The notes under the pieces were generated by a model. The model was not told the origin of the DNA. It did no database searches and saw nothing but the letters and a program-made list of their open reading frames with translations. A stretch of DNA of 22,920 bases, taken from the NCBI GenBank assembly GCA_038326995.1, contig JBBQKP010000033.1, forward strand, positions 1 to 22,920, given 5' to 3'. The stretch comes from JBBQKP01 sp038326995 (GTDB lineage: Bacteria > Planctomycetota > Phycisphaerae > Tepidisphaerales > Tepidisphaeraceae). The stretch's first letter is position 1. Every line of letters begins with the position of its first letter. A program made the translations under genes and the position numbers. Of the stretch, positions 1-7,275 are shown in pieces.

Positions 1-292
1 TGGTCCGCACGCCAAAGCGCTGTGCTCGACTGAACATGACGGCCGCGTACGCGAGGATTTTCGCCTCATCAACCGCCGGGCCGACGACGGCGATTTCGCC
101 GGGCAGCATCATGTTGGCGGTGGTGATCGTGCCGGGCGAAATCGCGGGAAGGGAGGACTTGTCGAAGTCCGCGTCGTGCGGCTTGAGCGTGGCGACGATG
201 CCGATTTCGAGGTGTGAGAATCCGGCCTCGAGCACTTTAGAGAGGTAGTCGATCGGGCCGCAATTGCCAAAGCGTGGGGAAGCGGGGGTCAT
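1..292 (-). CDS. Sugar phosphate isomerase/epimerase-like TIM barrel protein, N-terminal part (cut by window edge)
   Basis: The minus strand is open from an ATG at 292 to the left edge, giving 97 residues with no stop. It begins MTPASPRFGNCGPIDYL, continues with a segment reading EAGFSHLEIGIV, and then has LPGEIAVVGPAVDEAKILAYA and SRAQRFGVRT. This order (RFG start, AGFxxLE strand, LPGxxxVVGPxVD loop, RAxxxGVR helix and strand) is the N-terminal pattern of xylose-isomerase-like TIM barrels (AP endonuclease family 2 fold), often annotated as sugar phosphate isomerase/epimerase. The metal-binding residues of this fold lie further downstream, outside the window, so substrate and activity cannot be judged. 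A TACACT box ends six bases before the ATG, and no Shine-Dalgarno is visible. The gene diverges from the glycosyltransferase-like gene at 424. Confidence 0.75.
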   Translation of the reverse strand, partial: MTPASPRFGNCGPIDYLSKVLEAGFSHLEIGIVATLKPHDADFDKSSLPAISPGTITTANMMLPGEIAVVGPAVDEAKILAYAAVMFSRAQRFGVRT

Positions 293-298
293 TGGCAA

Positions 299-304
299 AG
301 TGTA
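299..304 (-). promoter_or_regulatory. Probable -10 box (TACACT) for the isomerase-like gene, leaderless arrangement
   Basis: TACACT on the minus strand is followed by six bases (TTGCCA) and then the ATG at 292. Transcription would start at or next to the start codon. A TTGACA lies further upstream (318-313), but its eight-base spacing is too short to serve this box. Confidence 0.4.
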
Positions 305-410
305 GAACCAGGTGTCAATGCGAAACAAGTGGGCATTGATGAATCGAGTGGTCAACGTCCGATACTTAACGTGTGGAAGCATTCATGGATGACAATAAGC
401 AACACGCTCA

Positions 411-416
411 AAGGAG
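411..416 (+). promoter_or_regulatory. Strong Shine-Dalgarno (AAGGAG) selecting the ATG at 424
   Basis: AAGGAG lies seven bases before the ATG at 424. In-frame starts further upstream are a GTG at 373 and an ATG at 385. The ATG at 385 has only a weaker GGAAG about five bases ahead. The consensus site favours 424. Confidence 0.55.
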
Positions 417-423
417 ACGCGCC

Positions 424-1962
424 ATGCTGCAAAGCGGTCATTCCGACGCACGGGCGGTGAAATTATTCGTCGATGGCGATCGTGCCAGAGGTCTAAAGGA
501 TTCGCCGCGAGCGGTGTTTCAGTTCGCACGGGCACAGGCGCAGGCCGGAAAAATGAACACGGCCATGTCCGCGTGGACTGAAGCACTCGCGGCGGCGTGG
601 ACGCTTCACCGCGACGTCATGATCCGCGCGGGGCACCGCACGGAGGTCGAATCGCTGGCGAATGTCATCGCCGAGCGAATGGCGACGACGCTGCTGAGAG
701 ACCGCGCCGCATCCGCTCATGCCGCACGCGAGCGAGCGATCTCTTTGTTCATTCAGGAACCGGATCGGCCGATTCGGATCGCGTTTCTGACCAACGGGCT
801 GAGTGAGGGTTCTGAATCTGCCGAGCTTTTGCTCGCGCTGTCTCAGCTCGATGATGCGTGCGTGTTGTGCGGCGTGTTCACCAGCGAATCTCGCGTGAAG
901 CGGCATCGCCTCGTGCCCGCACTTTGTAAGAGCCGCAAAGAAAGCGAATCCATCGGGTCGGCTGTCATCAATCGTCTTGGCATGATGGGCGTCGATGTTC
1001 GGCTTGCGATGGCGGGCGAAAAACCCGCGATGGAGACGATCGAACTGGTCACCGCGATCAATGACATTCAGGCGGACGTGTTGCTGATCGATGCGCCGAT
1101 GAGTGATGCGATTGCGATGACGGCCGCGACGCTGTGCGATGTGCCTTACAAGATCTCGCTGTGCAGGAACAGCCCGATCGTGTCGAGCGCGATTCATCGC
1201 ACGATCGACCTCAGCGATCAGAACATTGCGGGCATATGGACCGACCGCCGCGTGAGCTGCGTGACGCAGGGCGTCGGGCCCAGACACGCGATGCCGCTCG
1301 ACCGCTCGCGGCTTGGTCTTTCTGGCGAATCGGTGCTGATGGTGTCGACGTGCGGCCCGGCGGGGCAGGGAATGTCGACTGGTTTTGCCGGCACGATTCG
1401 GTCGATCTTGATCGATAATCCCCAGGCCGCGGTTTCTGTTTTGTGCGATGCCTCTGCCGTTGGAAAAATTCGCGAGACGTTCGCGACCGTTTCACGCAGC
1501 ATCGATATTCAGAAGGACGAAGGACTCAGGCGGGTTTATCTCTGTACCGATTCGAAGCAGCACGACTCGATCATGCGTGGCGCGGATGTTTATCTCGCGG
1601 GCTTTCCCTCGCCCGAGCCCACGGGCGTGCTGGCGGCGATGGCGATGTCTGTGCCGATCTGCGCGATGACGAGCCGTCAGTGTGAGTCTGGCCGAGTGCT
1701 GGCGGATATTGCCGGCAAGGATCGGCAGATCGACAGCTCGGCCGACTATATCGCATATGCCTCGAAGCTGTCGCGCGACCCGACGCTTCGCTGGAAGGAA
1801 GTCTCACTGCTTCGATCTCGCGTCAGTAAATTCGCGTCGGTCGAATCGACGGCACAGGAGATTTTCGATTTGATCTCCAGGGAATGGAAAACGCATCTGA
1901 ACCGAATGATCGCATCGTCGCGAAGAGTGTCGCCAAGAATGAGGCTCGCCGCGGTCGCGTGA
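424..1962 (+). CDS. GT-B fold glycosyltransferase-like protein (SPINDLY/OGT/HMW1C-like)
   Basis: A 512-residue protein from the ATG at 424, with in-frame alternatives at 385 and 373. The first ~110 residues are helical and may form a TPR-like scaffold (FARAQAQAGKMNTAMSAWTEAL). Two Rossmann-like halves follow. The first, about residues 117-283, opens with PIRIAFLTN. The second, about 300-500, contains GADVYLAGFPSPEPTGVLAAMAMSVPICAM near residues 387-413 and then SSADYIAYASKLSRDPTLR. That last pattern (a GA-D strand, a P/T-G-x-LAAM-MGVP donor loop, and an eeYi-A-LsrDp-LR helix) matches the C-terminal half of GT41/HMW1C-type N- or O-glycosyltransferases. The fold is fairly clear, but donor and acceptor are not. 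There is no signal peptide, so it is probably cytoplasmic. An exported protein gene follows 56 bases downstream on the same strand. Confidence 0.6.
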   Translation: MLQSGHSDARAVKLFVDGDRARGLKDSPRAVFQFARAQAQAGKMNTAMSAWTEALAAAWTLHRDVMIRAGHRTEVESLANVIAERMATTLLRDRAASAHAARERAISLFIQEPDRPIRIAFLTNGLSEGSESAELLLALSQLDDACVLCGVFTSESRVKRHRLVPALCKSRKESESIGSAVINRLGMMGVDVRLAMAGEKPAMETIELVTAINDIQADVLLIDAPMSDAIAMTAATLCDVPYKISLCRNSPIVSSAIHRTIDLSDQNIAGIWTDRRVSCVTQGVGPRHAMPLDRSRLGLSGESVLMVSTCGPAGQGMSTGFAGTIRSILIDNPQAAVSVLCDASAVGKIRETFATVSRSIDIQKDEGLRRVYLCTDSKQHDSIMRGADVYLAGFPSPEPTGVLAAMAMSVPICAMTSRQCESGRVLADIAGKDRQIDSSADYIAYASKLSRDPTLRWKEVSLLRSRVSKFASVESTAQEIFDLISREWKTHLNRMIASSRRVSPRMRLAAVA

Positions 1963-2004
1963 TCAGCGTCATCAATTTTGGCAACCATTCGCATCGTGCG
2001 CGCA

Positions 2005-2010
2005 TAACAT
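2005..2010 (+). promoter_or_regulatory. Possible -10 box (TAACAT) eight bases before the ATG at 2019
   Basis: TAACAT fits TANNNT and lies eight bases before the ATG that also begins a good signal peptide. It supports 2019 over the in-frame ATG at 1884 and suggests a leaderless transcript. Confidence 0.3.
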
Positions 2011-2018
2011 CAACCAAG

Positions 2019-3200
2019 ATGTCCAGACGATTCATGTTGCTCGCAGGCTTTGGTCTCATCGCTTTGCTGCCGCCAATGGGCGTCAGCTCTGCTGGGCAAA
2101 CGCCTGCGCCCGCGCCGCAGCCCACATCAGAATCTGTCGAGCTCACGCCCGATCTTCAGGCGATGCGAGCCGAGCAACAGCGGATCTATGCCGCTGCGAA
2201 GCAGATGCCGGTAGGAACGCTGTCAGACTTGGTAAGGCTAGGCGAGGCCGACGGTTTTTTGACCCTCGCCTTCGCGAAGGAAATGCCAAAGCTCGAATCG
2301 ACCGCAAATCCGCTTTCGGATTGGCCGGGCATGTGCACGGCGAATCGGATGGTGCTCGGGCACGGGCAGGAATCACAAACGATTGCCCACTGGGAATATC
2401 GCGCGCCATCGACGCAGATCAATACGCATTTGTCTTCGCTGCCGATGCACGTGCAGGTCGGAATCAGCAGTGTCAGCGACGGCGTGACGCTCAACATGTC
2501 TGTCGTGCAGAACCGCCGATTCGACATGCCGGACGAGGTTTCGTTTTCGATTCAGCTTTCGAAGGAACTTCCGGACGGGCGGGTCGAAACGCTGCAGCAG
2601 CTTCGCCTTTCTGAGCCGAGCTTTCTCGATCTGATTCGCGATCACGGGCAGGACGTTCGTCCGTGGTTGCGAGAGATGTTCACACGTGCGGGCGAGCCGC
2701 TTTTGCTGTGGGGCGGGGAAAAATTCGCGTGGCGCGTGCTTACGATCGACGACGCGCAATCCGCCGCTCTGCGGGAGAAAGTCGCAAAACTTGTCGCATC
2801 GCTCGACGACGCGTCGCCGCAGGTTCGGGCTGATGCGCGCGATGCGCTGAAGGCTCTGGGCGAATCTGGCAAGACTGCAATGTCGCGACTTGATCTCACG
2901 ACCTTGTCGCTTGAACAGCAGACCGTGGTCGAAGAATTGCTGGCGGATTCGATCGTGATTGAGAACGAGGCGGCTGCGGAAATTCGCGACAATCCCGAGT
3001 TTCTTCTCGATGCAATGATGAGCCGCGATGAAGATTTGCGAGAGCGTGCGGCGAGTCGCCTGCTGAATCTCAAACCCATTGCGGTCGTGATTGACCCGCA
3101 CCTTGATAAGCCAGCTCGGCAACAGGCCGTCAGGGCGGCGTGGATTCAGCTTGGAATCACGGACGTCGCCGCGGCCGCATATCCGGGAAAGGATCAATGA
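2019..3200 (+). CDS. Exported protein of unknown function with HEAT-like C-terminal helices
   Basis: A 393-residue protein. The reading frame is open from an ATG at 1884, but that would overlap the previous gene and bury the signal peptide. The ATG at 2019 gives MSRRF, then a hydrophobic stretch (LLAGFGLIALLPPMGVSSA) with a probable signal peptidase I site after residues 25-26, then a Pro/Ala/Gln-rich linker. The middle (about residues 90-230) looks beta-rich and has no motif I recognise. From about residue 250 the sequence becomes helical, with HEAT-like repeats (ASPQVRADARDALKALGESG and later SRDEDLRERAASRLLNL). This suggests a periplasmic scaffold or protein-interaction role. It ends 21 bases before the stop codon of the convergent RdgC-like gene. 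No function is assigned. Confidence 0.65.
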   Translation: MSRRFMLLAGFGLIALLPPMGVSSAGQTPAPAPQPTSESVELTPDLQAMRAEQQRIYAAAKQMPVGTLSDLVRLGEADGFLTLAFAKEMPKLESTANPLSDWPGMCTANRMVLGHGQESQTIAHWEYRAPSTQINTHLSSLPMHVQVGISSVSDGVTLNMSVVQNRRFDMPDEVSFSIQLSKELPDGRVETLQQLRLSEPSFLDLIRDHGQDVRPWLREMFTRAGEPLLLWGGEKFAWRVLTIDDAQSAALREKVAKLVASLDDASPQVRADARDALKALGESGKTAMSRLDLTTLSLEQQTVVEELLADSIVIENEAAAEIRDNPEFLLDAMMSRDEDLRERAASRLLNLKPIAVVIDPHLDKPARQQAVRAAWIQLGITDVAAAAYPGKDQ

Positions 3201-3221
3201 ATAATGCAGAGCAATGAGGCC

Positions 3222-4427
3222 TCACGCCGCGCGGGCTTTGGAAGATTTCGCGATCCACGCACGGATCGCCGAAGCGGTGGCTTCCCACGGCCCGGTCGCT
3301 TTACTGCCGACGCGGTGTTGCAGGAACACTTCGTACAGCGAATCCAGCAGCGTCATGAACAGCCGGATCATGCCGACGCGCTCTTCGAAAACGACTCGCG
3401 GGCTGTCTGCTTCTTCGACGTCTGGAAGTTTCAGGCCGCTGACGCCAAAGCTCGCCGCGTCGAAATTGAATTGAAAAATCGAGCCCGCGTGTTCGAACGT
3501 CAGGCCCGCGCGCCTGGGCACTTTGCCCGTGCGCAGTGCCTCGGTCGCTTCGATCATCGACGTCGGCCCTTCGTTGCGAAGCACATCGCGGCCGGTCGCG
3601 CCGAAGCAACAATCAAGATCGATCACCTGCGTAAACATCACGGTGACGACGCCTTCCTCGGTGTCAATCGCGCTGTCACTTGTGGCCGTCTTGTGCCAGA
3701 GCCAGACGAGAAATTCGCTGCCAAGAAAATCCTTGTCCGCATCTCCCTTTGCCGTCCACGGATAGTCGGCGGTCTGCTGCTCACCGCCCGGCCCGATTGC
3801 AAAGCGCGTGGGCACGAGGTCTTCGTAGTCGCGTCGTTTGCCGGCGTCTTCGAGGCTTCGCATGGCGATCGAGCCCGAACTGAGCGGGATGAGTTTCAGG
3901 TCGAGGCTACGCTCGAAAAGTTCGACGAGTTGCTCGCGCTGCTTCGACGATCCGCCCGCGTAGAGCGTGAAGTGCAGGACATCCCAAAGCACGGCCGACA
4001 TTTTGCTGCGACGGAATTTGCCGGTGCGAAGATCCTCTTCGATTCGCTTGGATGCGGAGTCCTTGGCCAGTCGCTTTTGCTGTTTGCTGGCGAAGCCGCT
4101 GGGGTTGGTCTTCGAGGCGGTTTGTTCTTCCTGCATTTTGTAGGCGCGCTTGATCTCGGGCGGCACCTTGTTCGTGTCCAGGCGCACGCCGGTGACGACG
4201 CTGTCGGCGTAAACGTTATGCCCGACGTGGAACTCTTCATCGAGCACGTGCCTGCCGCCGCACCAGCCGTAGGCGATTTCGACATACGCGCCGAGCTGAT
4301 CGTCGGTCAGTGCTTCTGCGCGAAATTTATCGATCAACGCATCGTCAACGATGGTCGGCGAATCGCCCGCAACGGCCAGGCGGTGAAATGACACGGCTCC
4401 TGAATCGAATCCCATTGCGACGACCAT
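3222..4427 (-). CDS. RdgC-like protein (putative recombination-associated / exonuclease-like family)
   Basis: A 401-residue protein from the ATG at 4427. A second ATG at 4415 gives MGFDSGAVSFHRLAV, which looks like a natural start, and a GTG at 4481 also keeps the frame. Landmarks are GWCGGRHVLDEEF, then a basic helical segment (NPSGFASKQQKRLAKDSASKRIEEDLRTGKF), then AVLWDVLHFTLYAGGSSKQREQLVELFERSLDLKLIPLS, and a C-terminal EALRTGKVPRRAGL with KLPDVEEADSPRV. The central order (LK-rich helix, W-D strand, ASS-type turn, LVxLF helix, LxPLS) is that of RdgC, a ring-shaped DNA-binding protein that modulates RecA in proteobacteria. The flanks differ strongly from E. coli RdgC and the protein is about 100 residues longer, so the function is inferred from fold only. 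It lies 77 bases downstream of the NtrC-type gene on the same strand and may be co-transcribed with it. Confidence 0.55.
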   Translation of the reverse strand: MVVAMGFDSGAVSFHRLAVAGDSPTIVDDALIDKFRAEALTDDQLGAYVEIAYGWCGGRHVLDEEFHVGHNVYADSVVTGVRLDTNKVPPEIKRAYKMQEEQTASKTNPSGFASKQQKRLAKDSASKRIEEDLRTGKFRRSKMSAVLWDVLHFTLYAGGSSKQREQLVELFERSLDLKLIPLSSGSIAMRSLEDAGKRRDYEDLVPTRFAIGPGGEQQTADYPWTAKGDADKDFLGSEFLVWLWHKTATSDSAIDTEEGVVTVMFTQVIDLDCCFGATGRDVLRNEGPTSMIEATEALRTGKVPRRAGLTFEHAGSIFQFNFDAASFGVSGLKLPDVEEADSPRVVFEERVGMIRLFMTLLDSLYEVFLQHRVGSKATGPWEATASAIRAWIAKSSKARAA

Positions 4428-4504
4428 ACGCAAATCGGAATGACTTTGGCAAACCTCTGTCGCGAGCGACAAGTCGTCCACAACAACTCTCGCGGCGCTC
4501 TGCG

Positions 4505-5941
4505 CTACGCCACTTCACGGCCCAGCAGGCCGAACTTCACCATCTTCTTGTAGAGCGTCGTGCGGTCGATGCCCAGTTCGCTCGACGCCTTTTGCCTGCT
4601 CCATGCGTTACGATCAAGCGCCGCCTGAATGATGCGGCGTTCGGGTCCTTCGAGCGCGTGGGCGAGTGTGTCGGGCTTGAGGTCTTCGAAACCACTGGCG
4701 AGTTGAAGATTCTGAGAAGCGTTCTCGGCAGCATGCGAATGCGTGAGCCCGTTCAGATTGCGAACCGCATCGGGCAAATCCGCCGCGTCGATCGTCGGCC
4801 GACGCGACACGATCGCGGCTCGCTCGATCGCGTTCTCAAGCTCGCGCACATTTCCCGGCCAGCGGTACTTCACCAGCATCGACATCGCCTCATCCGACAC
4901 GCCGACGATTTCCCTGCCGGTCTGTTCTTTTGCGCGTCGCACGAAGCGTTCGACGAGCATCGGCACATCGCCCGGACGATCACGCAGGGGCGGAATCCGG
5001 ATCGTCAGAACGTTGATGCGGTAATACAAATCCTGGCGAAATTTTTGCTGCTCCACCAGCGGCTCGAGCTCGACGTTCGTTGCGAGAATGCACCTGACGT
5101 CGGCCTGCCTGGTCTTGTCACTGCCGACGGGTTCGAACACGCGCTCCTGCAGCACACGCAGAAGTTTCACCTGCATGCCCAGCGTCGCGGAGTTGATCTC
5201 GTCGAGAAAAAGCGTGCCGCCCTCGGCAAGGACGAACCTGCCCTGTTTGTCGGCGATCGCGCCGGTGAACGCGCCTTTCACGTGGCCGAAGAGTTCGCTT
5301 TCGAGGAGGGATTCTGGGAGCGCGCCGCAGCTGAGCTCGACGAATGTTTTTTCACGCCGCTGCGACCTGCGATGAATCGCACGGGCCAGCAGCGATTTGC
5401 CCACGCCGCTCTCGCCGACGATGAGGACGTTCGAGCGCGTCTCTGCGACGGCCTGCGCGAGATCGAACACTTTCTGCATGGACTCGTCGCGGCCCAGAAC
5501 CGCCTCGAAACCGAACCGCGATTCGAGCTGGCCGTGCAGTGCGCGGTTCTCCGCGACCAGTGCCTGCTGACGGAGTGCCTTCTCGATGACGACGCGAAGC
5601 TCGTCGTCGCTGAGCGGCTTGGTGACGTAATCGACTGCGCCGAGCCGTGTCGCTTCAACTGCGCCTTCAATGCTGCCGAACGCGGTCAGCACGACGCACA
5701 GCACGGCCGGGTGATCGGCCTTGAGCTTGCGAAGGAATTCGCTTTGCGACAATCCCGGATTATTCGTTTCCGCCAGCACGAGGCGGGCGGGTGAAGTGCT
5801 GAGCTGCGTGAAAAGGGCGTCTGCGCTGTCGCACGATTGGCCAGCGAAACCGAGGCGCGAGAGGGCGGCGATCGTCGCACGGGCCGATCCGCGGTCGTCG
5901 TCCAATAAGAGGATCGAAATTGAATCAGATCGCTGTGACAT
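4505..5941 (-). CDS. NtrC-family sigma54-dependent response regulator with atypical receiver (Glu at phosphoacceptor)
   Basis: A 478-residue protein starting MSQRSDSISILLLDDDR. The frame continues upstream to 6244 but would overlap the dehydrogenase gene, so the ATG at 5941 is preferred. The receiver spans residues ~9-125 and keeps the acidic pocket (DDD 14-16), Thr86 and Lys108. At the phosphoacceptor position it has Glu58 (VLAETNNPG) instead of Asp. The AAA+ domain (about 145-385) has Walker A GESGVGKS at 176-183, an intact GAFTGA loop at 223-228 that contacts sigma54, and Walker B FLDE ending at Glu248. WPGNVRELENAIERA follows. The C-terminus is a Fis-type HTH (RQKASSELGIDRTTLYKKM). It should activate sigma54 promoters by ATP hydrolysis. 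No histidine kinase gene is adjacent, and no convincing -24/-12 site was found nearby. It diverges from the dehydrogenase gene at 6041. Confidence 0.92.
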   Translation of the reverse strand: MSQRSDSISILLLDDDRGSARATIAALSRLGFAGQSCDSADALFTQLSTSPARLVLAETNNPGLSQSEFLRKLKADHPAVLCVVLTAFGSIEGAVEATRLGAVDYVTKPLSDDELRVVIEKALRQQALVAENRALHGQLESRFGFEAVLGRDESMQKVFDLAQAVAETRSNVLIVGESGVGKSLLARAIHRRSQRREKTFVELSCGALPESLLESELFGHVKGAFTGAIADKQGRFVLAEGGTLFLDEINSATLGMQVKLLRVLQERVFEPVGSDKTRQADVRCILATNVELEPLVEQQKFRQDLYYRINVLTIRIPPLRDRPGDVPMLVERFVRRAKEQTGREIVGVSDEAMSMLVKYRWPGNVRELENAIERAAIVSRRPTIDAADLPDAVRNLNGLTHSHAAENASQNLQLASGFEDLKPDTLAHALEGPERRIIQAALDRNAWSRQKASSELGIDRTTLYKKMVKFGLLGREVA

Positions 5942-6027
5942 GGGGCAGAGACGGACACATAGAACTTCGACGCGAAAGGGTCGTGACTTAACACATTTCG
6001 AAGCTTCGCGTGGCCGGGCCGGTCGGG

Positions 6028-6033
6028 TATAAG
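6028..6033 (+). promoter_or_regulatory. Probable -10 box (TATAAG) seven bases before the dehydrogenase ATG
   Basis: TATAAG is followed by the seven bases AAAAAAT and then ATG at 6041. No Shine-Dalgarno is present, so a leaderless mRNA is likely. A perfect ten-base palindrome with an AAGCTT core lies just upstream (5999-6008), between this gene and the divergent NtrC-type gene, and could be an operator. Confidence 0.4.
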
Positions 6034-6040
6034 AAAAAAT

Positions 6041-7075
6041 ATGGCTCATCACACGATCGTTTTGCTGCCGGGAGATGGAATCGGGCCCGAAGTGACGCAC
6101 GCGGCACAGGGCGTGATTAATGCGGCCGTCGAGCACACGGGCGGGTCGATCAAGTGGATCGAAGTGCCGGCTGGCGCGACGGCCGTCGAGCAGGGGCACG
6201 ATAACGTTTTGCCCGCGATCACCACCGACGCGATCGCCAGGCACAAGGTCGCACTGAAGGGGCCAGTCACGACGCCTATCGGCAAAGGGTTCACCAGCGT
6301 GAACGTGCAGCTGCGTAAGAAGCTGAATCTGTACGCCGCGATTCGGCCCGTTCGAAACTTGCCGGGCGTGAAGACGAGATTTGAAAACGTCGACCTCGTG
6401 ATCGTCAGAGAAAACACCGAAGGGCTTTACTCGGGGCTAGAGCTCGAAGTAGCGCCGGGCGTGGTGACGAGCATGAAAGTCGCGACGCTGGTGGCGTGTG
6501 AACGAATCGCGAAATACGCGTTCGAATATTGCAGGCAGCGCGGCCGAAAGAAGGTGTCGGTGTTCCACAAGGCGAACATCATGAAGCTGACCGACGGGCT
6601 GTTCATCAACACCGCCCGGCGAATTCGCGATGCGTCTTATCCAGAAATCGAGTACGAGGAAATCATCATCGACGCGGGCTGCATGAAGCTGGTGACGGAC
6701 CCGACGAAGTTCGATGTGCTGCTGATGGAGAACCTATACGGCGACTTGATCAGCGATCTTTGCGCGGGACTCGTTGGCGGGCTGGGAGTTGTGCCCGGCA
6801 GTAACATCGGCACGGACGTGTCGGTGTTCGAGGCGGTGCACGGGAGCGCGCCGGACATCGCGGGCAAGGGAATCGCCAATCCGCTGGCGTGCATCATGAG
6901 CGGGGTGATGATGCTCAACCACATCGGCGAGAGGCCGGCGGCGAAGGTGATTCGCTCGGCTTACGATCGCGTGCTTTCCGAGGGCAAGACGCTGACCAGG
7001 GACTTGGGAGGGACCGCCAGCACGTCGGACTTCGCCAGAGCGATCATCGCGTCGTTCGGCCCGGCGGGAGTTTAG
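6041..7075 (+). CDS. Isocitrate/isopropylmalate dehydrogenase family protein, probably NAD-dependent isocitrate dehydrogenase
   Basis: A 344-residue protein, the usual length for NAD-type isocitrate dehydrogenase or 3-isopropylmalate dehydrogenase. It starts with LLPGDGIGPEV, the family N-terminal motif. It then has KGPVTTPIGKGFTSVNVQLRKKLNLYAAIRPVRN, where the (S/T)xNxxLRK pattern followed by LYAxxRPv is typical of isocitrate dehydrogenases, including the eukaryotic IDH3 type. ENTEGLYSGLE, the Lys/Tyr segment HKANIMKLTDG, the metal-binding Asp segment ENLYGDLISDLCAGLVGGLGVVPG, and the nucleotide loop HGSAPDIAGKGIANP follow. These features place it on the isocitrate side, where it would make 2-oxoglutarate in the TCA cycle, but isopropylmalate or homoisocitrate dehydrogenase activity cannot be excluded by eye. 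The gene stands alone between the divergent NtrC-type gene and gap. Confidence 0.88.
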   Translation: MAHHTIVLLPGDGIGPEVTHAAQGVINAAVEHTGGSIKWIEVPAGATAVEQGHDNVLPAITTDAIARHKVALKGPVTTPIGKGFTSVNVQLRKKLNLYAAIRPVRNLPGVKTRFENVDLVIVRENTEGLYSGLELEVAPGVVTSMKVATLVACERIAKYAFEYCRQRGRKKVSVFHKANIMKLTDGLFINTARRIRDASYPEIEYEEIIIDAGCMKLVTDPTKFDVLLMENLYGDLISDLCAGLVGGLGVVPGSNIGTDVSVFEAVHGSAPDIAGKGIANPLACIMSGVMMLNHIGERPAAKVIRSAYDRVLSEGKTLTRDLGGTASTSDFARAIIASFGPAGV

Positions 7076-7157
7076 CGGCATCATTGCGGACGACTGATCC
7101 GAGCGCGTGACTCGCGTGAGGCACTGTCGGCTGGTTGCTGTCGGCGGCAATTCCCGC

Positions 7158-7185
7158 TTGACACCGCACGCCGATACTATACGTT
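7158..7185 (+). promoter_or_regulatory. Candidate promoter for gap (TTGACA, 16-base spacer, TACGTT)
   Basis: A perfect -35 hexamer TTGACA (7158-7163) and a TANNNT-type -10 TACGTT (7180-7185) are separated by 16 bases. A start near 7192 would give a leader of about 84 bases, unlike the leaderless arrangement of neighbouring genes. The 200-base gap holding it (7076-7275) contains no other gene that I can see. Confidence 0.4.
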
Positions 7186-7275
7186 CGCTGGCGGTCGTTT
7201 CTTCGCGTCATGCGGCGTGAAATGGCGACTCCAGTTTCTTCATCTACAAAGGCAACCGCCTGAAAGTTCAGCATC

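Noticed and set aside
493..1287. 264-codon minus-strand open frame inside the glycosyltransferase-like gene
   Set aside because: Arg- and His-rich shadow with no domain. The plus frame shows GT-B motifs and a strong ribosome binding site.
1974..1994. Possible sigma54 -24/-12 promoter upstream of the exported HEAT-like protein
   Set aside because: A GG and a GC dinucleotide occur at roughly the right positions, but they are nine rather than ten bases apart and the flanking consensus is poor.
3204..4391. 395-codon plus-strand open frame opposite the RdgC-like gene
   Set aside because: It lies antisense to a better-supported gene with family motifs. Its composition (Arg, Ala, Asp and Phe-rich, no domain) is typical of an antisense shadow in GC-rich DNA.
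4310..5794. 494-codon plus-strand open frame opposite the NtrC-type gene
   Set aside because: The minus strand encodes clear receiver, AAA+ and Fis HTH motifs. The plus frame has no recognisable domain.
5942..6244. N-terminal extension of the NtrC-type protein
   Set aside because: It would overlap the divergent dehydrogenase gene and adds sequence with no receiver homology. The ATG at 5941 starts directly before the receiver.
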